Shown here: positions 1-9,235 of the stretch, piece by piece
Layout of the letters: each line of letters starts with the position of its first letter
Numbering within the stretch: the first letter of the stretch is position 1
DNA from: Clostridiales bacterium
GTDB lineage: Bacteria; Bacillota; Clostridia; Christensenellales; Aristaeellaceae
NCBI GenBank assembly: GCA_016930575.1
Contig: JAFGGL010000014.1
Span: 1 to 33,981, forward strand
Length of the DNA stretch: 33,981 nt
Reading direction: 5' to 3'
The notes under the pieces: generated by a model
What the model was told of the DNA's origin: nothing
Seen by the model: only the letters and a program-made list of their open reading frames with translations
Databases searched by the model: none
Translations under genes and position numbers: made by a program

Positions 1-1240
1 TCAGCGCGATGACAAACGGCCAGACTCCCTTGAAAATCGTTTCTGTCGGTATATCGCCGGCAACGCCTTTGACGATAAAAACGTTCATCCCGACGGGGGG
101 CGTAATCACGCCCATAGCGACCACGAGAACGATAATGACGCCGAACCAGATCGGATCATAACCAAGCGTGCCCACGGCAACCGGATAAAAGATGGGGATC
201 GTCAGTAAAATCAATGCCAACGCATCGATAAAGCAGCCTAAAACGAAATATACGATCAGAATAACGCCGATGATCGCATAGGAGGGCAGGGGCAGGCCTG
301 CCGCCCATTGCGCAAGCAAAATCGGCAGACGGCTTACGGCAATAAACCTGCCGAAAACCATCGCGCCCGCGACCATCAGCATAATCATCGCGGTCGTACG
401 CACGGTATCAATCAACGACTTCCGCAGTTTTTCCAAATTCAGGCGTTTCCTGAGCACGGTCACAAGCAGCATACTGGCTGTGCCGACAGCTCCCGCTTCA
501 GTCGGCGTAAACCAACCGGCGAATAGCCCTCCGAGGGAAATCACAAAAATGAGTATCACTTCAAAAAGGCCGTCCCCTAATGTCTGTACTCTCTCTTTCC
601 AGCTGTACTTCGCGCTGACGGGGCCAATGGACGGCCTGCGCTTCACAACAAGGTAAATCGCAAGCATATAGAACAACATCAGCAGGATTCCGGGTACGAT
701 CCCTGCGATGAAAAGCTTACCGATGGATTGCTGCGTGGAAATGCCGTAAACGATGAAGATAACGCTGGGAGGGATGAGGACGCCCAAAGCGCCTCCGGCG
801 GCAATGCTTGCCGAAGAAAGCGAATCATCATATCGATACTTTCTCATTTCGGGAAGCGCTATGGCGCCCATGGTGGCGGCCGTTGCGGTGTTCGACCCGC
901 AAATCGCGCCAAAGAGCGCGCAGGCAGCCTGCGTGGCAATGGCGAGGCCGCCCGGTTTGTGCCCCACCATTCTGTGCGCAAAGCGAAAGAGGCCGGCGCC
1001 GATACCGGAATGATATGCGATAAATCCCATCCAGATAAACATGGGGATAACGCTTAACGAATAAGAAGAAAAATTTTTGTATATTTCTTGCGGCATCAGG
1101 TTGATAGCGGCGGGAAAAGAGACGATCGTACCAAATCCCAAAAACCCCGATATCAGCATAGCGAAGGAAATGGGCACTTTCAGTGCGATCAATAAAAGGA
1201 ATACTATAATACCGATCAAGCCGATTATTTCAGGATTCAT
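1..1240 (-). CDS. dctM: TRAP transporter large permease (DctM family), 3' end cut by window edge
   Basis: The reading frame is open from the ATG at 1240 to the window edge, giving 413 visible residues. DctM proteins are usually about 425-430 residues, so only the last few are missing. It is the large membrane subunit of a tripartite TRAP transporter and drives substrate uptake with an ion gradient. The protein is almost entirely hydrophobic, with roughly eleven membrane spans. Typical family stretches are visible at residues 110-125 (FGAICGSNTATAATMG) and 155-160 (IPPSVI). Its start overlaps the end of dctQ by 11 nt, so the two are probably translationally coupled. The family call is secure; the substrate is unknown. 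Confidence 0.93.
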   Translation of the reverse strand, partial: MNPEIIGLIGIIVFLLLIALKVPISFAMLISGFLGFGTIVSFPAAINLMPQEIYKNFSSYSLSVIPMFIWMGFIAYHSGIGAGLFRFAHRMVGHKPGGLAIATQAACALFGAICGSNTATAATMGAIALPEMRKYRYDDSLSSASIAAGGALGVLIPPSVIFIVYGISTQQSIGKLFIAGIVPGILLMLFYMLAIYLVVKRRPSIGPVSAKYSWKERVQTLGDGLFEVILIFVISLGGLFAGWFTPTEAGAVGTASMLLVTVLRKRLNLEKLRKSLIDTVRTTAMIMLMVAGAMVFGRFIAVSRLPILLAQWAAGLPLPSYAIIGVILIVYFVLGCFIDALALILLTIPIFYPVAVGTLGYDPIWFGVIIVLVVAMGVITPPVGMNVFIVKGVAGDIPTETIFKGVWPFVIAL

Positions 1241-1727
1241 GCGTATTCTTCCTCCGAACGCTATTATATAGATCCAGCAAGAGTACGGCTAAAAAAATAA
1301 CAAAACCGATGCCAGCCACATAGACAAAGATATAGTATGGTATTTTTGTCGTCGGAGAGACTTCGCCGCTCAGAGCAAGCGTATTCGCATAAAGGAATAA
1401 GCTGACCGTCACGCCCCCCATCACAAGGCATGAAACGCTGCCGCAAATGATCGCGATCATCCTCTGGACGCCGGGCTTCATTTTATTGACGATAAAATCA
1501 ATCGCGATATGGCCCCCCACGATCGCACAGTACGCAAGACCGAGGCTGATCACAACAGCTGTTAATATCTCGACCCATTCATACGTACCCAGCAGCGGAC
1601 TGCCAAATACTTTACGCAGTATTACATTTACGGTAACGAGGAGCATACAGACGAACAGAAACCATCCGGCAATTTCCCCGAATATTCTCGCGGCCTTTTT
1701 GATAAAGCGATCAATGCGATCGAACAT
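1230..1727 (-). CDS. dctQ: TRAP transporter small permease (DctQ family)
   Basis: A 165-residue protein with four predicted membrane spans (about residues 17-37, 50-68, 88-108 and 130-150), the expected size and topology for DctQ. DctQ pairs with DctM to form the membrane part of a TRAP carboxylate transporter. The ATG at 1727 follows a clear GGAGGAG ribosome site. The gene lies between dctP and dctM in the usual P-Q-M order and overlaps dctM by 11 nt. A strong stem-loop separates it from dctP, which may lower its expression relative to the binding protein. Confidence 0.9.
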   Translation of the reverse strand: MFDRIDRFIKKAARIFGEIAGWFLFVCMLLVTVNVILRKVFGSPLLGTYEWVEILTAVVISLGLAYCAIVGGHIAIDFIVNKMKPGVQRMIAIICGSVSCLVMGGVTVSLFLYANTLALSGEVSPTTKIPYYIFVYVAGIGFVIFLAVLLLDLYNSVRRKNTHES

Positions 1728-1784
1728 TTTCTCCTCCGAATTTAATGATTGATTGACTCAATGAAAATACAGTGTCCTGGAAGA

Positions 1785-1823
1785 CCTTTGCCTTTATCCA
1801 CAGGTTATGGATAAAGGCAAAGG
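1785..1823 (-). promoter_or_regulatory. Stem-loop between dctP and dctQ
   Basis: A perfect 16-bp inverted repeat (1785-1800 paired with 1808-1823) with a 7-nt loop lies in the dctP-dctQ gap. No T-run follows on the minus strand, so it does not look like a complete intrinsic terminator. It fits an RNA-processing or 3'-end-protecting hairpin that would leave more dctP message than dctQM message. That function is inferred. Confidence 0.75.
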
Positions 1824-1907
1824 ATGGTGTGTGATATTTGCTTGAGTCAGCCCAAACAGCCGACAGCAAAGGAAAAACAAGCCAACCCGCAAGCATCACG
1901 GTCCTTA

Positions 1908-2969
1908 TCAGTCGCCCGCATACATCAGATTATATTTCGCGGCAAGCTCATTGATATAGCTGATGACGTCAATGTCTGTCAGGCCCGCGACACTGTTCGT
2001 GTATTCTTCCTGCAGGGGCAGGACTTTCTCAATCCAAATCGCTTTTTCCTCGTCTGAAAGCGTGATGACTTCCATCCCCATTTCATTGACGGCATATTCC
2101 ATTGCAGGTTCATTTGACGCATCCCAAAGCCCGATGCCGACTTCCTCATGGAATTTAGCCGTCGCCGCGGTCACTTTGTCCTGGAGGTCCTGCGGCATAG
2201 AGTCCCACTTCTCCTGATTGAAGGTTACACAGAAAAGCGTATTGTACAGAAACGGCGTTAAGGTAATATAATCTGTTACTTCCGCTTGATTCCAATCCTT
2301 GAGCACTTCGACAGGAGATAAATTGCCTTGTACAACGCCTCTCTGAAGCGCTTCATACGCTTCATTCTGAGTCATGCCGACCGGTGTTCCACCAAGAAGA
2401 GAAAGTGTCTTCGCGCTCAGCCCTGTGGCTCTGATTTCCATTCCTTGCAAATCAGCAAGCGTCCGAACGGGGATTTTTGTAAACAAGTCTCCCGGGCCGG
2501 TAGCGATGACCATCATCAGGTGCGTATCCTGGACTTCAGGGGGATTGAGCGTTGTAACGCCTTCCCACGCAACCATGCTGGCGGACTTTGAATTCATATA
2601 GGTAATGCCCGGCAGCTCGAAGGCTTCCAGAACGGGGAAACGGCCTCTTGTATAGGAGAAACACGCAAGCCCGATATCCGCGATGCCCTGGACTACGCCG
2701 TTATAGATATCTGCCGCTGCCAACAGCGTTCCGCCGGGATAACTCGTGATTTTAACCTGCCCGTCGGTCGCTTCATCAATTGCTTCAATCCATCCTTGAA
2801 CAAGTATTGTTTCGGCATTATGTGTAGCTGGGAAGAAATGAGCAAGGTTGAACTGATACGTTTTCGCCGTATCGCCCGCCGCCGTCTGCGCAAACGATAC
2901 AAGCATCAAGGTGCAGAGAAGAACCATGGAGAGGATCCGGGTAAGGGACCATGCGGGTTTTTTGAACAT
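1908..2969 (-). CDS. dctP: TRAP transporter substrate-binding protein (DctP family)
   Basis: A 353-residue extracytoplasmic binding protein that captures the substrate, usually a dicarboxylate or other organic acid, and delivers it to DctQM. The ATG at 2969 is chosen because AAAGGAG lies 9 nt upstream and a signal peptide (MFKKPAWSLTRIL then a hydrophobic run) begins there; the frame stays open further upstream but lacks support. The family-typical substrate-contacting arginine is seen in the segment MEIRATG. The signal peptide ends in an alanine-rich SFAQTAAG stretch and shows no lipobox cysteine, so it looks like a signal-peptidase I substrate. A consensus promoter lies at 3134-3163. The substrate cannot be named. 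Confidence 0.92.
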   Translation of the reverse strand: MFKKPAWSLTRILSMVLLCTLMLVSFAQTAAGDTAKTYQFNLAHFFPATHNAETILVQGWIEAIDEATDGQVKITSYPGGTLLAAADIYNGVVQGIADIGLACFSYTRGRFPVLEAFELPGITYMNSKSASMVAWEGVTTLNPPEVQDTHLMMVIATGPGDLFTKIPVRTLADLQGMEIRATGLSAKTLSLLGGTPVGMTQNEAYEALQRGVVQGNLSPVEVLKDWNQAEVTDYITLTPFLYNTLFCVTFNQEKWDSMPQDLQDKVTAATAKFHEEVGIGLWDASNEPAMEYAVNEMGMEVITLSDEEKAIWIEKVLPLQEEYTNSVAGLTDIDVISYINELAAKYNLMYAGD

Positions 2970-3065
2970 AGAAATACACTCCTTTTCGTTCGTCGCAGAT
3001 AGTCTGCAAATGACTAACAAAAGAGAAGTGCTCTCAATGCGTCTTTGCCCTACTATCCTACCGTG

Positions 3066-3122
3066 CTACATTGCAAACAGATACTTTTCTACATTGCTAA
3101 ACATGACAATGATGATTAGCAA
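3066..3122 (-). promoter_or_regulatory. Candidate operator repeats in the dctP leader
   Basis: Two near-identical direct repeats, CTACATTGCAAACA (3066-3079) and CTACATTGCTAAACA (3089-3103), start 23 bp apart, about two helical turns. An inverted pair TTGCTAA (3094-3100) and TTAGCAA (3116-3122) overlaps the second copy. They lie just downstream of the predicted dctP transcription start, where a repressor could act. No regulator gene is adjacent within the window, so the binding protein is unknown. Confidence 0.4.
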
Positions 3123-3133
3123 ACTGCATAGAC

Positions 3134-3163
3134 AGTATAATAGGCAAATCATGGATTTGTCAA
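3134..3163 (-). promoter_or_regulatory. Sigma-A-type promoter of the dctPQM operon
   Basis: On the minus strand, TTGACA (3158-3163) is followed after 17-18 bp by TTATAC or TATACT (3134-3140). It faces dctP, leaves a leader of about 160 nt, and lies just beyond the stop codon of the kinase gene at 3199. Confidence 0.75.
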
Positions 3164-3198
3164 TCGAAAGTTTTTACAATCGCCTGCTTTAAAACTAT

Positions 3199-4182
3199 TC
3201 ACATTTCCTCCAGACAGCTAAACGCTCCGTCGAAGAGCAGCTTGCATACCCTGTCGTTGCGCGTCCAGCCCTCGTCTCCCGGCACATAACGGTAATACCG
3301 CTCCACCTCCATGATGACGCCGAGGTACGCCTGCGCGAACGCGAAACGGATTTCCTTCCCGCGGCCGATCGTGATCGGCTGTTCCGCAAGTTGATTGTAG
3401 ATTCGCAGGCTCGCCTTCTTTTCTTTCAGCGGCTTGCCGAATTCAAAGCAGATGAAATCCATCACCGGGTCGCCCCAGTATCCGCGCTCGGGATCGATCA
3501 TCACATGCCGGAAACCGTCCGGCGTGCGTTCGCAGATGATATTGGCTTCCCACAGGTCGAAGTTCACCATGCGGCATGGCACACGATCCAAAACCGCCGC
3601 ATGCTTCCGGATATACCGAAGCGTCTTCTCGCCGTTTTCGCAGGATTGGCCCACCGCCTCCGCGTCTTTCACCATCGCTTCGGCCATGGCATGCAGCGCC
3701 TGCACCCAGGTATCGAAAAGCCTGTTCTGCGGGTATCCGAAACCGTTATGCTCAATGCGGTGCATCTTTGCCGCGATCTGCGGCAGCAGCGCGGCCGCCG
3801 CTTCTTTCTCCCCCGGCGTAAACTGCGTTTCGTTCATCTGTTTGCCCGGAATCCGCCGCATGATAAAGTAATCCGACGGCAGCAGCGACCGGGAGATATC
3901 GGTATACACGATCTCCGGAATCCCCACGTCGGTGTGCGTGCGCAGCTGCTCATACCAGAATAGCTCCGAGCGCATCATGTTTTTTTCGTAGGTCATCACC
4001 GGCGTCGCCTCGGCGGGCGCGGCTTTCAGCGCGTACGCCTCCCCGCCCGCGTCAAAAGCATACACCGCGTTGAACTCCCCCGCGCCCAACGGATGAATGT
4101 TTTCAATTTTCACAAATCCGGCGGACCTGCATAGTTTCTTGATTTCCTTTTCACTCAAATTCGCCTTCGTTTTACTAACCAT
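3199..4182 (-). CDS. Aminoglycoside-phosphotransferase-fold kinase, substrate unknown
   Basis: A 327-residue protein of the APH/choline-kinase/fructosamine-kinase superfamily, which moves phosphate from ATP to a small-molecule hydroxyl or amine. Visible elements are a glycine-rich loop (residues 34-41, GAGEFNAV), a likely ATP-binding lysine (K53), a catalytic-loop motif VNFDLWEAN (206-214) and a metal-binding motif MIDPERGYWGDP (228-239). The usual histidine of the catalytic loop (HGD) is replaced by asparagine (NFD), but the aspartate (D209) and asparagine (N214) remain. It stands alone between groEL and the TRAP operon. A role in antibiotic resistance should not be assumed; a metabolite kinase is at least as likely. 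Confidence 0.8.
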   Translation of the reverse strand: MVSKTKANLSEKEIKKLCRSAGFVKIENIHPLGAGEFNAVYAFDAGGEAYALKAAPAEATPVMTYEKNMMRSELFWYEQLRTHTDVGIPEIVYTDISRSLLPSDYFIMRRIPGKQMNETQFTPGEKEAAAALLPQIAAKMHRIEHNGFGYPQNRLFDTWVQALHAMAEAMVKDAEAVGQSCENGEKTLRYIRKHAAVLDRVPCRMVNFDLWEANIICERTPDGFRHVMIDPERGYWGDPVMDFICFEFGKPLKEKKASLRIYNQLAEQPITIGRGKEIRFAFAQAYLGVIMEVERYYRYVPGDEGWTRNDRVCKLLFDGAFSCLEEM

Positions 4183-4259
4183 CGGTTGTTTTCCTTTTAT
4201 ACAATCTGAGATATTCTTGTTGTATTCTCTTTATATGCAGTTATTCCCTTTCACATGAA

Positions 4260-4287
4260 AAAGACTGGGTAATCTGTCCCAGTCTTT
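4260..4287 (-). terminator. Intrinsic terminator downstream of groEL
   Basis: A perfect 10-bp stem AAAGACTGGG / CCCAGTCTTT with an 8-nt loop runs directly into a T-run on the minus strand. It lies about 180 nt past the groEL stop codon, beyond the repeat element, and ahead of the kinase gene. Confidence 0.8.
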
Positions 4288-4319
4288 ATGGGTCACATAG
4301 GGAAACAATGATGAAAGAA

Positions 4320-4440
4320 CCTGTGCGATGCCGGATTGGATTTTCGCTAGATTGCATTTGCGGGGATTGAAGTAGTAGCAGCGCTACGTCGAAATCCCTG
4401 CAAGCGCAAGATGGCGGAAATACGACCGGCAGCGTACGGG
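4320..4440 (+). repeat. Long-hairpin intergenic repeat, copy 1
   Basis: A non-coding element of 121 nt that matches 15186-15307. Nearly the whole length folds on itself. Paired arms are 4320-4327 with 4433-4440, 4329-4334 with 4426-4431, 4340-4348 with 4413-4421, 4352-4355 with 4406-4409, 4360-4368 with 4393-4401, and a terminal hairpin GTAGC-AGC-GCTAC at 4375-4387. Bases 4369-4392 and 4404-4422 are identical to copy 2, while other stem bases differ in compensating pairs. The G-T wobble pairs fit an RNA or single strand of plus sense, opposite to the flanking genes. Size and shape recall ERIC/IRU repeats, but the family is not recognised. Confidence 0.85.
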
Positions 4441-4465
4441 GAATTTCGTTATTGTTTTCCTATAT

Positions 4466-6109
<1,644 letters not shown>

Positions 6110-6133
6110 TTACCTCCTCAAATTCTCGCCGCG

Positions 6134-6418
6134 TTATTCCACGGTCGCTAAAATATCGCTCTGGCGGACGATGATGATCTCCTCGTCGTCCAGCTTCACT
6201 TCGGTGCCGGCGTACTTGGAATAGATCACCTTCTGCCCGGGTTTGACGATCATCTTCACTTCTTTGCCGTCTACCAAGCCGCCCGGCCCGACGGCGATGA
6301 CTTCCGCCATCTGCGGTTTTTCCTTGGCGGAACTTGTCAACAGAATGCCACCCTTGGTGGTTTCTTCCGTTTCCAGATTTTTAATGACCACACGGTCGCC
6401 CAGGGGTTGTACCTTCAT
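6134..6418 (-). CDS. groES: Co-chaperonin GroES (HSP10)
   Basis: A 94-residue protein of standard GroES length, beginning MKVQPLGDRVVIK and carrying a mobile-loop segment around residues 17-32 (EETTKGGILL). It caps the GroEL cavity during folding. The ATG at 6418 follows GGGAGG. It is the first gene of groESL and is preceded by a perfect CIRCE operator, so HrcA repression is expected. Confidence 0.99.
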   Translation of the reverse strand: MKVQPLGDRVVIKNLETEETTKGGILLTSSAKEKPQMAEVIAVGPGGLVDGKEVKMIVKPGQKVIYSKYAGTEVKLDDEEIIIVRQSDILATVE

Positions 6419-6466
6419 GTTAATGCCTCCCTATCCATACTTTTTTAATGAATGTATACTTCTTGT

Positions 6467-6503
6467 TGTTGTTAGCACTCAACTGGCCTGAGTGCTAACA
6501 ACA
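6467..6503 (-). promoter_or_regulatory. CIRCE operator (HrcA site) of groESL
   Basis: A perfect consensus CIRCE, TTAGCACTC-N9-GAGTGCTAA, spans 6472-6498. The dyad extends to 14 bp per arm (6467-6480 and 6490-6503). It lies just downstream of the groES promoter. HrcA, encoded at 31132-32154, should bind here and release on heat stress. Confidence 0.97.
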
Positions 6504-6508
6504 CTGTT

Positions 6509-6537
6509 AGTTTACGCCATTTCAAATGATTTCGCAA
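6509..6537 (-). promoter_or_regulatory. Sigma-A-type promoter of groESL
   Basis: TTGCGA (6532-6537) and TAAACT (6509-6514) are separated by 17 bp on the minus strand, directly upstream of CIRCE. Transcription would start within or at the edge of the operator, the normal arrangement for HrcA control. Confidence 0.65.
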
Positions 6538-6683
6538 GCGTTAAACATTTCAAAAATAGCACTCCGTTTTTGTGCAATATGAATAAGTTTTCCGCCCTGT
6601 CCATTCAGACTTGCCATCCATGTTACAATGCGAAGGAATCCTTTGTTCAGTAAGCCCCAGAATATGGCCGGGAGATGACTGCT

Positions 6684-7742
6684 TTGACCCCGCGCAACGA
6701 ATGGATACCTGCGCTGCTTTGCTGGTACGAAACCGCCAAACGTGACTTGCCCTGGCGGCGCACCGGCGACCCCTATGCCGTATGGATCTCCGAGATCATG
6801 CTCCAACAGACGCGCGTGGAGGCGGTGATCGCGTATTACCGACGCTTCCTCAAGGCATTCCCCACCATACAGGCGCTGGCAGATGCGCCGCAGGAAACCG
6901 TGCTGAAGGCCTGGGAAGGGCTCGGATATTACAGCCGCGCGAGGAATATGCACAAAGCCGCGAAAATGATCTGCGATTCGTACGGCGGCGTCTTTCCCGG
7001 CAGCTATGCGGAGCTCAGGAAGCTGCCGGGCATCGGCGGGTATACCGCGGGCGCGATCGCCAGCATCGCCTTCGGGAAACCGGTCCCCGCTGTCGACGGC
7101 AACGTCAAACGCGTCGCGTCCCGGCTGTTCGGCATCCGGGAGAACGTCAACCGGCCCGCCGTCATCCGCGTTATACGCGGTGCACTAACCGGCGCCATCC
7201 CCGACGGACAGGCGGCTTTGTTCAATCAGGCGCTGATGGAACTTGGCGCAACGGTCTGCATCCCGCACACGCCGCATTGCGAAACCTGTCCGCTGGCCGG
7301 ATATTGCGACGCGTACGCCGCGGGCGACGCGGACAGCCTGCCGGTCATCGACCGCAAGAAACCGCCGCGCGAGGTATCCGTCGCGGTATGCCTGATTACG
7401 CATCACAACGCCGTTTTGGTATTCAAACGCAGGGAACGCCTGCTGCAGGGGCTGTACGTGTTCGGCCTTGCTGAGGATATCACGGATACTGCCGGCGCGC
7501 AAAACCACTTGGCGGAGCGCGGGTTGAAAACGCGCTTTATCGCGGACCTTGGAAACGCCAGGCACGTGTTCACCCACCGTGTGTGGAACATGACAATTTA
7601 CCGCTTCGAGCTTCTCAAGTCCCCCGGCGCTGCGTTCCTGCGCGAAAACGACGCGCTTTTAGTCGAAAAAAAGCAACTGAAAGCGCTGCCCCTTCCCGTC
7701 GCCATGAAGGCGGCGAAAGAAGCAGCGCTTAAAATCCTGTAA
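6684..7742 (+). CDS. mutY: A/G-specific adenine DNA glycosylase MutY
   Basis: A 352-residue base-excision repair enzyme that removes adenine mispaired with 8-oxoguanine. Visible features, numbered from the TTG at 6684, are E37 in SEIMLQQT, a helix-hairpin-helix LPGIGGYTAGAI (114-125), the catalytic aspartate D138 in AVDGN, a C-X6-C-X2-C-X5-C iron-sulphur motif near residue 190, and a C-terminal NUDIX-like 8-oxoG recognition domain. The TTG is preferred because GGGAG ends 9 nt before it; the in-frame ATG at 6675 touches the same GGGAG with no spacing. The gene is a plus-strand singleton, divergent from groES, and its stop lies 7 nt from the convergent livF stop. No convincing promoter was found. 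Confidence 0.95.
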   Translation: MTPRNEWIPALLCWYETAKRDLPWRRTGDPYAVWISEIMLQQTRVEAVIAYYRRFLKAFPTIQALADAPQETVLKAWEGLGYYSRARNMHKAAKMICDSYGGVFPGSYAELRKLPGIGGYTAGAIASIAFGKPVPAVDGNVKRVASRLFGIRENVNRPAVIRVIRGALTGAIPDGQAALFNQALMELGATVCIPHTPHCETCPLAGYCDAYAAGDADSLPVIDRKKPPREVSVAVCLITHHNAVLVFKRRERLLQGLYVFGLAEDITDTAGAQNHLAERGLKTRFIADLGNARHVFTHRVWNMTIYRFELLKSPGAAFLRENDALLVEKKQLKALPLPVAMKAAKEAALKIL

Positions 7743-7749
7743 GTCGCTA

Positions 7750-8454
7750 TTACGCTCCCAAGTATGCCTGGCGCACTTTTTCGTCGTCGAGAAGTTCGCT
7801 TGCCTTTCCGGACATCGAGATCTTCCCGTTTTCCAGCACATACGCGCGGTCCGCTACGGACAGCGCCATTTTCGCGTTTTGCTCCACCAGCAGAATGGTA
7901 ATGCCTTCTTTATGCATGTCTTCGATGATGTTGAACACCTCTTTGACCAGGATCGGCGACAATCCCATCGAAGGCTCGTCCATCACGATCAGCTTGGGCG
8001 CGGACATCATCGCCCTGCCCATTGCCAGCATTTGCTGTTCGCCGCCCGAAAGCGTGCCGGCGATCTGTTTGGCGCGCTCTTCCAGCCGCGGGAAGTGCTT
8101 GTATACCTTCGTTAGATTCTGTGCAATCTCGGCACGGTCTGTGCGTGAGTACGCGCCCATGAGCAGGTTTTCGATCACGGTCATCCGTCTGAACACCTGC
8201 CGCCCCTCCGGCACGTGCGCCAGGCCGAGGGAAACGATTTCATGCGCCCTGACCTTGCGAAGGTTCTTCTTCTGATAGTGCACCTTGCCGGATTTGATGG
8301 GGATAAGCCCCGTCAGCGCGTGCAGCGTGGTGGTCTTGCCGGCGCCGTTGGCGCCGATCAATGACACGATCTCGCCCTCGTTGACTTCCAGCGAGATTCC
8401 GCGCAGCGCCTGGATCGCGCCGTAGGATACGACCAGGTCTTCGATTTTAAGCAT
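7750..8454 (-). CDS. livF: Branched-chain amino acid ABC transporter ATPase LivF
   Basis: A 234-residue ATPase of the LivF type, one of two nucleotide-binding subunits of the Liv importer. Walker A is GANGAGKT (34-41), the ABC signature is LSGGE (134-138) and Walker B is LIVMDEP (154-160). The switch segment reads LVEQN with glutamine in place of the usual histidine, which is typical of LivF. The ATG at 8454 is chosen because it overlaps the livG stop codon by 8 nt and has GAGGAGG about 8 nt upstream. It is the last gene of the operon and ends 7 nt from mutY. Confidence 0.95.
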   Translation of the reverse strand: MLKIEDLVVSYGAIQALRGISLEVNEGEIVSLIGANGAGKTTTLHALTGLIPIKSGKVHYQKKNLRKVRAHEIVSLGLAHVPEGRQVFRRMTVIENLLMGAYSRTDRAEIAQNLTKVYKHFPRLEERAKQIAGTLSGGEQQMLAMGRAMMSAPKLIVMDEPSMGLSPILVKEVFNIIEDMHKEGITILLVEQNAKMALSVADRAYVLENGKISMSGKASELLDDEKVRQAYLGA

Positions 8455-9235
8455 TCTCAACAGCCTCCTCTCCGAGATATGCCTCAATCACGTCGGGATT
8501 GTGGGCGATCTCATTGGGAAAGCCGTGCGCGATCGTGTTGCCGAAGTTGATGACCTGGATGCGCTCGCAGATCTTCATCACAAGGCTCATATCATGTTCG
8601 ATCAGGAAAATGGTGATATTGAACTTTTTGCGGATATCGTAGATACAGGCGATCAACTCGGACGTTTCCGTCGGGTTCATGCCGGCGGCTGGTTCGTCCA
8701 AAAGCAGCAGTTTCATATCCGTCGCCAGCGCCCTGGCGATCTCGAGCTTGCGCTGCTGCCCGTAGGGCAGGCTTTTCGCCTGGAAAGCCGCTTTGTCGTC
8801 CAGATGGACGATCCGCAGGCAGTCCATCGCTTTATCCTCGATATCCTTTTCGATCTGGAAATACTTCGGCGTGCGGAACATCGTATCAAACAGGTTGTAT
8901 TTCACGTCCTTGGTGAACGAAGTCTTCACGTTCTCCAGCACCGACATCTCGCCGAACAGGCGGATGTTCTGGAACGTTCGCGCGATGCCCTGCTCGATGA
9001 TCTTGTGGGTCTTCATCCCCGTGATCCGCTTGCCCATCAGGTAGATCTCGCCTTCGAACGGTATATGCAGCCCCGTGAGCATGTTGAACACCGTCGTCTT
9101 GCCCGATCCGTTCGGCCCGATCAGACCCACGAGTTCGCCCTCCAGGATCTCGATGTTGAAATCGTTCACGGCCTTCAGGCCGCCGAACATCATACCGAGT
9201 TTTTCCGTCTTTAAAACAATAGCCCTTTCACTCAT
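8447..9235 (-). CDS. livG: Branched-chain amino acid ABC transporter ATPase LivG
   Basis: A 262-residue ATPase that powers the Liv importer together with LivF. Walker A is GPNGSGKT (40-47), the signature is LPYGQQRK (156-163), Walker B is LLLLDEP (176-182), and the switch histidine lies in IEHD (212-215). The PAAGMNPTE segment after Walker B is characteristic of LivG. The ATG at 9235 has AGGAGG upstream and overlaps the livM stop as ATGA, so the two are probably translationally coupled. Confidence 0.96.
   Translation of the reverse strand: MSERAIVLKTEKLGMMFGGLKAVNDFNIEILEGELVGLIGPNGSGKTTVFNMLTGLHIPFEGEIYLMGKRITGMKTHKIIEQGIARTFQNIRLFGEMSVLENVKTSFTKDVKYNLFDTMFRTPKYFQIEKDIEDKAMDCLRIVHLDDKAAFQAKSLPYGQQRKLEIARALATDMKLLLLDEPAAGMNPTETSELIACIYDIRKKFNITIFLIEHDMSLVMKICERIQVINFGNTIAHGFPNEIAHNPDVIEAYLGEEAVENA

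Noticed and set aside
4183..4259. Possible promoter for the APH-like kinase
   Set aside because: A TATAAA-like box is present, but no -35 box fits at 16-18 bp. I could not support a promoter call.
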